NCBI RefSeq assembly: GCF_900156825.1
Contig: NZ_FTOV01000003.1
Location: 248,001 to 312,000, forward strand
DNA: 64,000 bases
Direction of reading: 5' to 3'
Origin: Chryseobacterium gambrini
GTDB taxonomy: Bacteria; Bacteroidota; Bacteroidia; Flavobacteriales; Weeksellaceae
The position numbers were made by a program, and so were the translations under genes. The notes under the pieces were generated by a model. That model saw only the letters and a program-made list of their open reading frames with translations. It searched no databases and was not told the DNA's origin. Positions 1 to 9,095 of this stretch are shown here, one piece after another. Position 1 is the stretch's first letter; every line of letters starts with the position of its first letter.

Positions 1-981
1 AAAGGTCACGGTGGAGCAGATCCGTTAATTCCTGCTATTCAGGTTTCCAGTAACTGTTACTTTTCCTACGCGTATTTGGCGATCGTTAATAAATATCCCG
101 GAAATCCTTCGAAAGGGGTTGACGAATGGAAAAAGATCATGAGCAGCTTCGGAGTAGGGGAGTTTTTGAACAATGATTTTGCAGTAGGTGCAAAAGGAAG
201 AATTCCAACCGGAGAATTTTACGAAAAAAGAATGGCTTCCATTTATAAAGCAAGCGGTTCTAAAAAAGATCCTAAAAACTGGGATCCTTTGGCAACAGGA
301 GCTGTTTTCAACGGAATGGGACAGGGTGATGTATTGGTTACTCCGCTTCAGCTTGCCAATTATGTGGCAGCAATCGCCAATAAAGGATGGTATTACACTC
401 CGCATATCGTAAAATCGATCGACGGAAAACCCAATCCGGATCCGAGATTTAAAAAGAAGCATCAGACTTTGGTTGATAAAAAACATTTTGAACCGGTGCT
501 GAAAGGAATGGAAGCCGTAGTTTTGAGAGGTACGGCACATGGCTTAAAATCCAACGATTTTACCCAGTTGGCAAAAACGGGAACCGCACAGGTTCCGCAG
601 GGAAAAGATAATTCCATTTTTGTTTTGATTGCTCCGGCTGATAAACCTAAGATTGTGGTTGCAGCGGTAATGGAACACGCCGGATTTGGAGCGACTTGGG
701 CAGGTCCAGCCTCAACGGTAATCGCCGAAAAATTTATTACAGGTGATCTGAAGCGTGAAAATCTCTACAAAAAAATGACTTCCTCAAGCTTTATGCCTGA
801 ATATAAAAGACAGTGGATTGCGGATCTGAAGCGTAAAGGATTGTACAAAGAACCGGTAGATTCTCTCAAGCAGAAAAGAATACAGGACAGCCTGAAATTT
901 GTAAAAGAGCAGAAAGCAAAACTGCAGAAACAGATAGACATCGAAACGAAAAATAATAAAACAAAACCTGCTAAACAATGA
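1..981 (+). CDS. mrdA: Penicillin-binding protein 2, C-terminal part (5' end outside window)
   Basis: The reading frame is open from base 1, so this is the 3' part of a longer gene. The first visible residues include the SSN motif of the transpeptidase domain (VSSNCYFSY), and the KTG motif is seen as AKTGTAQVPQG. Both mark the acyl-transferase active site of class B PBPs, which cross-link peptidoglycan in the periplasm during cell elongation. The C-terminal tail after the transpeptidase domain is Lys/Gln-rich. The stop overlaps the rodA start by 4 nt (ATGA), giving the usual elongasome pair. An ATG-like start at 76 is internal and is not the true start. The identification is firm because motif and neighbour agree. 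Confidence 0.93.
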   Translation, partial: KGHGGADPLIPAIQVSSNCYFSYAYLAIVNKYPGNPSKGVDEWKKIMSSFGVGEFLNNDFAVGAKGRIPTGEFYEKRMASIYKASGSKKDPKNWDPLATGAVFNGMGQGDVLVTPLQLANYVAAIANKGWYYTPHIVKSIDGKPNPDPRFKKKHQTLVDKKHFEPVLKGMEAVVLRGTAHGLKSNDFTQLAKTGTAQVPQGKDNSIFVLIAPADKPKIVVAAVMEHAGFGATWAGPASTVIAEKFITGDLKRENLYKKMTSSSFMPEYKRQWIADLKRKGLYKEPVDSLKQKRIQDSLKFVKEQKAKLQKQIDIETKNNKTKPAKQ

Positions 982-2207
982 AATGGGCAGAAGGAATAGA
1001 TAAATTAGGTCTTGGCTTATATTTCCTGCTTTGTGCTTTTGCCATCGCAAATATTTATAGTGTAGACCAAAAGTTAGGAGAAAAACAGCTTATTTTCTTC
1101 TGCATTTCCCTGTTCGTCGGATTGGTGATTTTCGTGGGACGAAGCAAGTTCTTCGAAAATATGTCAGGAATTATTTACATTGGAGGTGTTTTACTGCTGA
1201 TCGGGCTTTTTCCTTTTGGAAAAGAAATTCTCGGGCAGAAAAACTGGTATAAATTCGGAAGTTTTACCATGCAGCCTGTTGAGTTTGCAAAAATTGGAAC
1301 GGCTTTAATGCTCGCAAATTATGTTTCCGGACCGGAATTTAATCTGAAAAACAGAAAGTCATTACTAACCACTTTGGCTATTGTCGGAATTCCGGCTGTT
1401 GTGGTTCTCGCCATTCCCGATGTAGGTTCCATGTTGGTTTTTATCGCCTTTTTTATTGCCTTGTATCGTGAAGGATTGAGCGGAGTTCTGTTTGGAGTAG
1501 GATTTCTTTTTGCAGGGGTTTTCCTCGTCTCTTTGGCGATAGATCCGATCTGGGTTGCGATTACCATCATCCTGATTATCGGAGGGTACATTGCAATGAA
1601 TTATTACAAAATGTCGTGGAATATTATTTCCATCTCAAGTATTGCGGGTTCGGTGCTGCTTTTATGTGGTCTGGCTTTCGGTGCGCCTTATATTTTAGAA
1701 AAACTGCCGAAACACCAGAGAGAAAGAATTGAGGTTCTTTTTAAAGGTGAAAAAGCATTCAGGGATACTTCCGGATATAATTTGTTGTATTCTAAAACGG
1801 CTATCGGTTCCGGAGGACTTTGGGGAAAAGGATACCGTGAAGGTTCCGTTACGCAGGGGAAATTTGTTCCGGAGCAGGAAACCGACTATATTTTTTGTAC
1901 CGTAGGTGAAGAGTGGGGATTCGTTGGAAGCGCCGTTCTTATTCTCTGTTATATGGTGTACATCGGAAGGATTTATTATCTCGCCGAGCAGCAGAAATCG
2001 GGCTTTAACCGCGTTTTCGGATATTGCTTTGCCTCGATTCTTTTAATGCACTTTACCATCAATTTAGGAATGGTAATGGGGCTATTCCCAACCGTTGGTA
2101 TTCCGTTGCCGTATTTCAGTTATGGAGGAAGTTCTTTACTGGCGTTCTCAATGATGACTTTTATTTTCTTTAAATTAAATTATTCGGATAAGAATAGTCT
2201 GGTTTAA
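978..2207 (+). CDS. rodA: Rod shape-determining protein RodA (SEDS glycosyltransferase)
   Basis: This 409-residue polytopic membrane protein of the FtsW/RodA/SpoVE family polymerises lipid II into glycan strands together with PBP2. About ten hydrophobic segments can be read. Family signatures include QPVEFAK near residue 100, PDVGS near 150, and the C-terminal block PTVGIPLPYFSYGGSS near 375-392. The start overlaps the mrdA stop, so the two are translationally coupled and probably co-transcribed. The length is typical. The PDVGS segment replaces the more usual QPDLGT-type sequence, which is a common Bacteroidota variant. Confidence 0.94.
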   Translation: MKWAEGIDKLGLGLYFLLCAFAIANIYSVDQKLGEKQLIFFCISLFVGLVIFVGRSKFFENMSGIIYIGGVLLLIGLFPFGKEILGQKNWYKFGSFTMQPVEFAKIGTALMLANYVSGPEFNLKNRKSLLTTLAIVGIPAVVVLAIPDVGSMLVFIAFFIALYREGLSGVLFGVGFLFAGVFLVSLAIDPIWVAITIILIIGGYIAMNYYKMSWNIISISSIAGSVLLLCGLAFGAPYILEKLPKHQRERIEVLFKGEKAFRDTSGYNLLYSKTAIGSGGLWGKGYREGSVTQGKFVPEQETDYIFCTVGEEWGFVGSAVLILCYMVYIGRIYYLAEQQKSGFNRVFGYCFASILLMHFTINLGMVMGLFPTVGIPLPYFSYGGSSLLAFSMMTFIFFKLNYSDKNSLV

Positions 2208-2307
2208 AAAGCTGGAGGATAGAAGATGGAAGTTTAAAATGCTATGTTTTAATTTTCATACTTGAATCTTCTAAATTCGCGAAATAAAATAACTCTCAAC
2301 AAAGTTT

Positions 2308-2886
2308 ATGAAAGAATCCTATTTTTCAGATCAGCATTTCGAGAACAGAAATTTCACGCAGCCTTTAGACAAAGGCGAATACGAAAACTGTACTTTCCAA
2401 AACTGTAATTTAGAATACGCCAATCTTTCAGGCTATAATTTTAACGACTGCGAATTTATTGGTTGCAACCTCAGCATGATGAATCTGGTTTCAACAGCTT
2501 TTCGCAAGGTGGTTTTTAAAGAGTGTAAAATGTTCGGACTGCATTTTAACGACTGCAACGAATTCGGATTATCGTTTACATTTGAAAGCTGTCTTCTCAA
2601 CAATTCCATATTTTATAAAACATCAATTAAAAAAACACTATTCAGAAATTCAAAATTAATTGAGGTTGATTTTTCCGAATGTGATTTATCGAACGCAGTA
2701 TTTTCCGGATGCGATCTCTCAGGAGCTGTTTTTGACCAAACCAACCTCGAAAAAGCGGATTTCCGTACATCGTTCAGCTATTCCATCAATCCGGCTTCAA
2801 ACAGGCTTAAAAAGGCTAAATTTTCGCTTTCTGAAATTCATGGTCTTCTTCATCAGTTCGATATTGAAATTGATAAAAACGGATAG
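2308..2886 (+). CDS. Pentapeptide-repeat protein
   Basis: This 192-residue cytosolic-looking protein is made largely of A(D/N)LXX-type pentapeptide units, for example NLEYANLSGYNF, CDLSNAVFSGCDLSGAVF and TNLEKADF. Such units fold into a right-handed quadrilateral beta-helix. The overall size and the pause in the repeat in the middle (around residues 85-115) resemble Qnr-type proteins, which mimic DNA and protect gyrase from quinolones. Qnr function is an inference only, because many pentapeptide proteins have unknown roles. The gene stands alone about 100 nt after rodA on the same strand. Confidence 0.8.
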   Translation: MKESYFSDQHFENRNFTQPLDKGEYENCTFQNCNLEYANLSGYNFNDCEFIGCNLSMMNLVSTAFRKVVFKECKMFGLHFNDCNEFGLSFTFESCLLNNSIFYKTSIKKTLFRNSKLIEVDFSECDLSNAVFSGCDLSGAVFDQTNLEKADFRTSFSYSINPASNRLKKAKFSLSEIHGLLHQFDIEIDKNG

Positions 2887-2949
2887 GTTACTGTTGATGG
2901 TTAATCGTTGATCGTTTGCTGTCTAATACCATTTTATGTTTGGATTTTC

Positions 2950-3180
2950 TGTACATAAATATTCCGTAGGAATTGTATCTGTGTAGCATAAATGAAGAAT
3001 GCAGAATCAGAACTCCGCAGGAGTTCAATATCAGAGTAAATTTGAGAATTGATCTAAGCTCAATCTCAAAGTTTTTACAGGTGAAAATATTCTCTGAAAC
3101 TTTTATCTTCTTAGTATTAGAAAAAAGCAATTCCCCTTCTCTGAAGAGGTGGATTTTGCGAAGCAAAAGACGGGGTAGTT
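2950..3180. repeat. Cluster of short intergenic palindromes
   Basis: The 361-nt space between the pentapeptide gene and the NlpC gene holds no credible gene. It contains a perfect hairpin GAACTCC-GCA-GGAGTTC (3016-3032), a related weaker one, ATTCC-GTA-GGAAT (around 2960-2974), and a segment (about 3130-3178) resembling a common Chryseobacterium intergenic repeat, with CCCCTTCTCTGAAGAGG followed by a GCGAAGC turn. These look like dispersed non-coding repeats. The family assignment is from memory. Confidence 0.45.
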
Positions 3181-3194
3181 AGAAACTAAACAAT

Positions 3195-3223
3195 AAAAAA
3201 ACCATCAAAATCTTGATGGTTTC
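3195..3223 (-). terminator. Intrinsic terminator of the NlpC/P60 gene
   Basis: On the minus strand the sequence reads AAACCATCA-loop-TGATGGTTTTTT: a 9-bp stem, short loop and T-run, about 25 nt after the NlpC stop codon. Confidence 0.8.
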
Positions 3224-3247
3224 ATTATTTAAATCAATTATTTAAAA

Positions 3248-3961
3248 TTAAAAACTTGCTGCGTTTGCTGCCGGAGTTGTTGTTGCAAGATTATTGTAAG
3301 CTTCTCCGTTTTCGTTGATGATTCTCTTTCCGAATCTGTATTTTGGACCCCAATAAGAATCATTTAATGAAGAAATCATGACTCCTTTTGAAGTTGCGGC
3401 GTGAATAAACTTCACTTCTCCGTCTTCTGTTACGCTTTCTACGATTCCTACGTGAGAAATTCTTCTTCCGTGAGAAAAGAAAATCAAATCTCCTTTCTGA
3501 AGGTTTTCTTTCTCGATTCTTTCACCTTCTTCAGACTGCGAAGCTGCTACTCTTGGTAAGCTAAGACCTGCTGCAGCACCGAAAACTGAAAGTACAAAAG
3601 CTGAACAGTCAATCCCGTTTCTTGTCATTCCTCCGTAACGGTAAGGCGTTCCAAGATAAGTCTGTGCTTCGTTTAAGATGTTATCGATTGTTGCGTTATG
3701 TTTGATTGCTTTTGCAATCTCAGAATTTTTGATAGAATTTTTTGCGTTGGCTAAAGTAGCTGCCTTTTCTGCAAGAAATGAGTTGATTAATTTCTGCTTA
3801 TCCTGCTCCATTTTGTTTGTTTCAAGAGAGGCAAGTTTGGCATCTGTTTTGTATTCTTTAGCGTAAGTTGCTGGTTTTGAAACTACGTAGTTTGTAACAC
3901 ACGATTGTAACGATACAGTAGAGACGAAAGCAACTAGATAAAACAAAACTCTTTTCTTCAT
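3248..3961 (-). CDS. NlpC/P60-family peptidoglycan hydrolase, predicted lipoprotein
   Basis: This 237-residue protein begins with a lipoprotein signal peptide whose lipobox is LQSC (Cys21), so it is probably anchored to the outer or inner membrane. The C-terminal NlpC/P60 domain (about 98-215) has the catalytic Cys in GIDCSAFV, the His in ISHVGIV, and a downstream His in FIHAAT. Family members cleave the gamma-D-Glu to diaminopimelate (or related) bond in stem peptides and are used for wall growth or turnover. A Lys/Asn-rich linker joins the lipobox to the domain. It is monocistronic with its own terminator. Confidence 0.88.
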   Translation of the reverse strand: MKKRVLFYLVAFVSTVSLQSCVTNYVVSKPATYAKEYKTDAKLASLETNKMEQDKQKLINSFLAEKAATLANAKNSIKNSEIAKAIKHNATIDNILNEAQTYLGTPYRYGGMTRNGIDCSAFVLSVFGAAAGLSLPRVAASQSEEGERIEKENLQKGDLIFFSHGRRISHVGIVESVTEDGEVKFIHAATSKGVMISSLNDSYWGPKYRFGKRIINENGEAYNNLATTTPAANAASF

Positions 3962-4112
3962 ATATATTTGATTACCGTGTTAAAAAAAGGATAGTATATT
4001 TTCAAAAGCAATACAAAAATATAGAATCCAAGTAAAAGAGCCCCGATATGACAATTGTCAGGTTCTTTATTTAACACATTTTAACATAATTTTTACGTAT
4101 GTTAAAAAAAAA

Positions 4113-4155
4113 TAAACCGCAACCGCCTGTTTTGGGTAGGTGTGCGGTTTTTTTT
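4113..4155 (+). terminator. Terminator-like hairpin in a 443-nt gene-free gap
   Basis: The sequence AACCGCA...TGCGGTT followed by a T-run sits in the middle of the gap between glnN and the NlpC gene, oriented for plus-strand transcripts although no plus-strand gene precedes it. With A-runs on its left it could work in both directions. The rest of the gap (3962-4404) holds a second inverted repeat around TGACAATTGTCA (near 4050) and no credible ORF, so a small RNA is possible but unproven. Confidence 0.5.
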
Positions 4156-4348
4156 ATTAAGATTCTTTAACAAAATTATTGCGGATTATTGTAAAATGAA
4201 GGATAGGCAATCAAATTAATTCAAAATACCCCATTATAAATTTTGTTAATAAATGATTGGTTTTTCGGCAGTTTCAGATTTTTAACTCTTCTTTTTAATG
4301 CTTTTATTACCGCTGTTGTTTTCGTTTTAACAAAGCATTCATAGCTCA

Positions 4349-4381
4349 TAAAAAAAACTCCCCGATCAATCGGAGAGTTTC
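4349..4381 (-). terminator. Intrinsic terminator of glnN
   Basis: Read on the minus strand, ACTCTCCGAT-tg-ATCGGGGAGT followed by a run of T lies 25 nt beyond the glutamine synthetase stop codon. Confidence 0.85.
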
Positions 4382-4404
4382 ACTAATATGGAACTTTACA
4401 AATG

Positions 4405-6600
4405 TTACTTTGTAAATAACATTTCTCTGTATTTCGTCATTGGCCAAAGCTCATCGTCTACCATCATTTCAAGATCGTCTGATGCATCTCTGATGGTGTC
4501 GAATAAAGGTTTTACTTTATTACAGTATTCTTCAGCCTGTTTTTGGCTCTCGGTAACTGCTTTTGCCGCTTCTCTTGCTTTAATAAGATCTTCAACGCCT
4601 ACTTTAATTTTAGAAACATTCTCGGAAATGCTTGTAATTAAGCTCATTTGTTCTTTTGCCAAAGACTTGAATTCTTTGTCTCCGAAGATTTCTTTTAACC
4701 CTTTTACGTTCTCGATCAGTCTGTTCTGATAATTTAACGCGGAAGGGATAATGTGGTTTCTTGCGATGTCACTTAACACTCTTGCTTCGATATCAATAAC
4801 CGTAGAATATTTTTCTAATTTGATTTCGTTTCTTGCTTCAACTTCTCTGTGCGTGAAAATTCCCATCTCTTCGTAAAGCGCTAAAAATTTCTCATCCATT
4901 TCCTGCTTAAGAGCTTCCGGAGTTGTTTTTAAGTTGTTTAAACCTCTCTTTTCCGCTTCTTTAGCCCAGTCATCAGAATATCCGTCTCCTTCAAACATGA
5001 TGTTTTTACACTGCTTGATGTATTCTCTTAATACATTGAAGATTGCTTCATCTTTCTTAAGACCTGTTTCAATTAAAGCATCTACTTCTTTCTTGAAGTC
5101 GTTTAATTGTTTTGCAGCAATCGTGTTCATTACCGTCATAGATTCTGCACAGTTTGCAGAAGAACCTACCGCTCTGATCTCGAATTTATTTCCTGTAAAT
5201 GCAAATGGAGAAGTTCTGTTTCTGTCTGTGTTATCCAACAGGATTTCAGGGATTTTTCCAACTACATTTAGTTTTAAATCTGTTTTTTCGTCCGGAGAAA
5301 GTTTTCCTTCCGTTACTTTTTCAAGCTCTTCCAAAACTCTGAACAACTGGCTTCCGATGAATACGGAAATAATTGCTGGCGGAGCCTCGTTTGCACCCAA
5401 TCTGTGGTCGTTGCTTGCAGAAGCAATACTTGCTCTTAAAAGATCTGCATATTCGTGAACTGCTTTAATTGTGTTGACGAAGAACGTTAAGAACTGTAAG
5501 TTTTTCTTAGGATTTTTTCCAGGGCTTAAAAGGTTTTCACCTGTATCGGTTGCTAAAGACCAGTTGTTGTGCTTTCCGCTTCCGTTTACGCCAGCGAAAG
5601 GCTTTTCGTGGAACAAAATATGGAAATGATGTCTGTGAGCGATTCTTGCCATAACGTCCATCAACAAAGAGTTGTGGTCAACAGCAACGTTTACTTCTTC
5701 AAACATCGGAGCAAGCTCGAATTGATTCGGAGCTACCTCGTTGTGTCTCGTTGTTACAGGGATTCCCAATTTCATACATTCGATTTCCAGTTCTTTCATG
5801 AAATTCATGACTCTTGTAGGAATTGAACCGAAATAGTGGTCGTCCAACTGCTGTCCTTTTGCAGGAGAATGTCCTAATAAAGTTTTACCTGTTAAAACCA
5901 AATCAGGACGAGACTGATATAATGCAGAATCTACTAAGAAATATTCCTGCTCCCAACCTAAAGTTGGGGTTACTTTCGTTACATTTTTGTCGAAATACTG
6001 CATTACATTGGTTGCAGCTTCGTCTACCGCGTTCAATGCTCTTAAAAGAGGTGCTTTATAATCTAAAGTTTCTCCTGTGTAAGAAATGAAGATCGAAGGA
6101 ATACATAAAGTAGTTCCCATGATGAACGCAGGAGATGTAGGATCCCATGCGGTATAACCTCTTGCTTCAAAAGTGTTTCTGATACCTCCATTCGGGAAAG
6201 AAGATGCATCCGGTTCCTGCTGGATCAGTAAATTTCCGCTGAATCTTTCAATCGCTCTTCCACCTTCAATTGGTGTGAAGAATGAATCGTGCTTTTCTGC
6301 TGTAGAACCTGTTAAAGGCTGAAACCAGTGTGTGTAGTGTGTTACACCTTTGCTCATTGCCCAGTCTTTCATGGCTACCGCAACCTGATCTGCAATGTGT
6401 CTCTGGATTTTGCTTCCTTTTTTTACCGCATCCATAATAGACTGGAATGCTTCTTTCGTTAAATATTCTCTCATCGTTTCTTCTGAGAAAACATTCTGAC
6501 AGAATAATTCTGATAATTTCACGGGAACTTCTACAGAATTATCTCTTCTGAAGTCCTTGAATGGTAAAGTTTCTAACGCTTTGAATCTTAAAGTTGACAT
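4405..6600 (-). CDS. glnN: Glutamine synthetase type III
   Basis: This approximately 731-residue enzyme makes glutamine from glutamate, ammonia and ATP. It is the large GSIII form common in Bacteroidota rather than the roughly 470-residue GSI. Visible family features are the N-terminal block ending in THYTHWFQPLTGSTAEKHD, the ATP/glutamate-binding stretch WEQEYFLVD, the NGSGKHNNWS block, and NDHRLGANEAPP. The start was set at the Met of MSTLRFKAL. An upstream in-frame Met eight codons earlier gives an uncharacteristic Asn/Pro-rich leader and lies in the AT-rich leader region. It has its own terminator and is probably monocistronic and nitrogen-regulated, though no operator was recognised. Confidence 0.94.
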   Translation of the reverse strand: MSTLRFKALETLPFKDFRRDNSVEVPVKLSELFCQNVFSEETMREYLTKEAFQSIMDAVKKGSKIQRHIADQVAVAMKDWAMSKGVTHYTHWFQPLTGSTAEKHDSFFTPIEGGRAIERFSGNLLIQQEPDASSFPNGGIRNTFEARGYTAWDPTSPAFIMGTTLCIPSIFISYTGETLDYKAPLLRALNAVDEAATNVMQYFDKNVTKVTPTLGWEQEYFLVDSALYQSRPDLVLTGKTLLGHSPAKGQQLDDHYFGSIPTRVMNFMKELEIECMKLGIPVTTRHNEVAPNQFELAPMFEEVNVAVDHNSLLMDVMARIAHRHHFHILFHEKPFAGVNGSGKHNNWSLATDTGENLLSPGKNPKKNLQFLTFFVNTIKAVHEYADLLRASIASASNDHRLGANEAPPAIISVFIGSQLFRVLEELEKVTEGKLSPDEKTDLKLNVVGKIPEILLDNTDRNRTSPFAFTGNKFEIRAVGSSANCAESMTVMNTIAAKQLNDFKKEVDALIETGLKKDEAIFNVLREYIKQCKNIMFEGDGYSDDWAKEAEKRGLNNLKTTPEALKQEMDEKFLALYEEMGIFTHREVEARNEIKLEKYSTVIDIEARVLSDIARNHIIPSALNYQNRLIENVKGLKEIFGDKEFKSLAKEQMSLITSISENVSKIKVGVEDLIKAREAAKAVTESQKQAEEYCNKVKPLFDTIRDASDDLEMMVDDELWPMTKYREMLFTK

Positions 6601-6982
6601 ATTAGGTTGATTTTTACGGGGCAAATTTACAAAAAAATTGAATTGAAAAATATTTTACCCTAAAAATTTAAGGGGTGTTTTTGAAATTTAATATAATTTT
6701 AAAATGTCATGAGTTTTTAAAGGGGCTTGAATTCCCAAATTGAAATTTTTATACCTATTAATATATGAGAAAGTGAATCGAACTTTAAACTGTAACTTTT
6801 AATATTAAGAAAATTTATTGCTGATACTTTAAAAAAGAACACCTCAAAAATCTTAATTTTAAGACAGAAAAATAATTTTTGTTTGTTACGCCAATTGTGT
6901 TAAAATGCTGGTTAGCAAATTAATAATATCATTTAAAATATTTTTCGTAACTTAGCAGACTTTTTATAAAAATTTTAAATAT
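6601..6982. promoter_or_regulatory. Divergent intergenic region between glnN and the 6983 gene
   Basis: This is 382 nt of very AT-rich DNA without a credible gene. TAACTTAG at 6948-6955 is one base away from the Bacteroidota -7 consensus TANNTTTG and lies 27 nt before the ATG at 6983, so it is the best candidate promoter for that gene. No clear operator palindrome was found. Confidence 0.35.
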
Positions 6983-8674
6983 ATGACAAATTCTAGAGCA
7001 AGAGAAACCACCGAGGCAATTGAAAGACTATACATATCTATGAGACACCTGTTTTATAGAGGTTTTTTCAAGCCGAGCGGAGTTTCAGGAGAAAGCATTA
7101 GAAGTTTGTTGAAGACGATCAATCCGGAAATTTACGGTACCATGAGTATGCCCAGCAAAGTGGAACTCGATGGTTTGATGTATGTTTTAGACAGACTTCC
7201 AGAAGGAATCGAAGAATGCGCTTTCATTCATCTTACATCAGACGAAGGTTTTGATAAAGGAAGTTTCGAACCGATCGTTCCTAAAAAAAGAAGAAGAAAC
7301 TGTTACAGAATCGATGAACACCAGATGAACATTGAAGTTCTTTTGGGGCGTTCGGAAATTTATGATATTCTTACCCACCTTACCTTTTTATTCATTGAGG
7401 CAGATAAAGTTCGCAATCTGGCTTTCATTCAGGATGAAAACTGGAAACCGACAAGAGCCTTCAAAATTATTGAAGAAGTGGTGAAAGGCGAGAAAAAATT
7501 CAGCAGAAGAGAAAAAGAAGTTGCCCTTATTCATTTGTCTTCTTTAATAGGAAGAACGTTTGATGAAACTTTAAAGGCTTATAATACTTTCGGAGATGAT
7601 GAAAATCCTGACCGTTTATTCAAAATCATCTACAATCTTGCGAAAGTAAGTCTGGAAGATGCAAAACAGACCAGAGAAAGAGAAATTCATTTCAGTGCTA
7701 TCTTAAAGGAAAGAGTAGGACATCACTATTTTGGTGAAAAGTGGGCGAATAAAGTAAAAGAAGTTTTGTTTGAAAATAATCTTCACATGAGACCGCTTCA
7801 CATCATTTCTGCCAATATGCACTCTGTGAAAAATATGCTGTATGCCAACGAAGCATTGAAGAAAAAAGATCATAAAGAAGTAGATTACAAAATGTACGGA
7901 GAAATTTCCGACAAAAAAGAACTTCGCGATAAGGTTTCAAAATACGCTTTGGAACAGGGAATGATCTATATTAATGACAAAAGCGGAAGTAATATCGATG
8001 TACAGATCATCGACCTCAGCAAAACAGATCTCAGAAATACACCTTTTCAGGATATTAAATTTGCAGGAGATGATGTTGTAATGGTTTTTGATTATGCATT
8101 CGGAGAACAGGCTTACGAAATAATGGACGAATTGCTGAGACCTTACGAACATAAAGGGGAAGTGTATATGATGAAGGTGAAATCTGTTTCCATTATGGGT
8201 AAAGCGGGAATTCTTGCCGGAGGAAAAGGAGACATCATGATCCCTACTTCGCATATTTTTGAAGGAACAGCAGACAATTATCCGTTTGAAAATGCCCTGA
8301 AACTGGACGATTTTAAAGACGATGAATTAAAAGCATTCGAAGGTCCGATGATTACTGTTTTGGGAACTTCACTTCAGAACAGGGACATTCTTTCGTATTT
8401 TATGAACACTTCCTGGAAAGCTATCGGTCTTGAGATGGAAGGTGCGCATTACCAGAAAGCCATTCAGGTGGCGTCGAAAATAAGACACCATATTTCTCCG
8501 GATCTGTTTGTGATGTATGCTTATTACGCATCCGATAATCCTTTAGAAACGGGAAGCACCCTTTCTTCCGGAGGTTTAGGATTAACAGGGGTAAAACCAA
8601 CCTATCTTATTACCTTAAGAATCTTAGAAAAGATCTTACAAAGCGGAAAGAAAGAATCTTCAGCGAAAAAATAA
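6983..8674 (+). CDS. Two-domain protein with nucleoside-phosphorylase-like C-terminus (resembles DUF6909)
   Basis: This 563-residue cytosolic protein is of a type I recall only from Bacteroidota (DUF6909-like). The N-terminal half (about 1-290) is helical, charged and unrecognised. The C-terminal half (about 340-560) carries marks of the purine nucleoside phosphorylase / MTA-SAH nucleosidase fold: GKAGILAGGKGDIMIPTSH, GLEMEGAHY (the VEMEA-type nucleoside-binding motif) and ASDNPL (the SD motif with the catalytic Asp). By analogy with AMP nucleosidase, which also adds an N-terminal domain to this fold, it may act on a nucleotide or nucleoside. Substrate and role are unknown. It has its own terminator at 8698-8728. 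Confidence 0.72.
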   Translation: MTNSRARETTEAIERLYISMRHLFYRGFFKPSGVSGESIRSLLKTINPEIYGTMSMPSKVELDGLMYVLDRLPEGIEECAFIHLTSDEGFDKGSFEPIVPKKRRRNCYRIDEHQMNIEVLLGRSEIYDILTHLTFLFIEADKVRNLAFIQDENWKPTRAFKIIEEVVKGEKKFSRREKEVALIHLSSLIGRTFDETLKAYNTFGDDENPDRLFKIIYNLAKVSLEDAKQTREREIHFSAILKERVGHHYFGEKWANKVKEVLFENNLHMRPLHIISANMHSVKNMLYANEALKKKDHKEVDYKMYGEISDKKELRDKVSKYALEQGMIYINDKSGSNIDVQIIDLSKTDLRNTPFQDIKFAGDDVVMVFDYAFGEQAYEIMDELLRPYEHKGEVYMMKVKSVSIMGKAGILAGGKGDIMIPTSHIFEGTADNYPFENALKLDDFKDDELKAFEGPMITVLGTSLQNRDILSYFMNTSWKAIGLEMEGAHYQKAIQVASKIRHHISPDLFVMYAYYASDNPLETGSTLSSGGLGLTGVKPTYLITLRILEKILQSGKKESSAKK

Positions 8675-8697
8675 TTTGATTAATTTCAATTACATAT

Positions 8698-8728
8698 AAA
8701 CCTCGGATGTTTTCATTTGAGGTTTTTT
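8698..8728 (+). terminator. Intrinsic terminator
   Basis: AAACCTC-loop-GAGGTTT followed by TTT lies 24 nt after the stop codon of the gene ending at 8674. Confidence 0.8.
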
Positions 8729-8767
8729 GTTGAGACATGAATTCAGTTTATTCAAACACGAATGACG

Positions 8768-9085
8768 CAAATTTTCCACACGAATTTCACTAAGTTTATT
8801 TGTGCCTAAAATTGTGTTTTTTATTTGTGGAATTTGTGTTTAAGACATTTGCTTTAAAGAAACTAAACTCAGCCGCGCGAATTTTCCACACGAATTTCAC
8901 TAAATTTATTTGTGCCTAAAATTGTGGTTTTTATTTTTGGAATTTGTGTCTAAGAACATTTGCTTTAAAGAAACTAAACTCAGCCGCACGAATTTTCCAC
9001 ACGAATTTCACTAAATTTATTTGTGCCTAAAATTGTGTTTTTTATTTGTGGAATTTGTGTTTAAGAACATTTATCTTTAAGAAAA
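8768..9085. repeat. Three tandem copies of a roughly 111-bp intergenic repeat
   Basis: Near-identical units start near 8768, 8878 and 8989. Each reads through ATTTTCCACACGAATTTCAC, then TTTATTTGTGCC, AATTTGTGT and a CTTTAAAGAAACTAAACTC tail; the third unit lacks most of the tail. Within each unit CACGAATT and AATTTGTG are inverted and can pair. The units contain no ORF and fill the 421-nt gap before the DinB-like gene. There are no unique spacers, so it is not a CRISPR array. Confidence 0.85.
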
Positions 9086-9095
9086 ATTAAAACAA

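Noticed and set aside
2308..2886. Definite Qnr quinolone-resistance gene
   Set aside because: The pentapeptide pattern and size are compatible, but Qnr-specific loops cannot be confirmed by eye, so only the fold is called.
3248..3961. Phage endolysin
   Set aside because: The NlpC/P60 protein has a lipoprotein signal and core-gene neighbours, which fits a housekeeping wall hydrolase.
4934..5458. Plus-strand ORF of 174 codons inside glnN
   Set aside because: It is antisense to a strongly conserved enzyme and is a shadow of its codon usage.
8768..9085. CRISPR array
   Set aside because: The 111-bp period consists of whole-unit copies with no unique spacers, and no cas genes are in the window.
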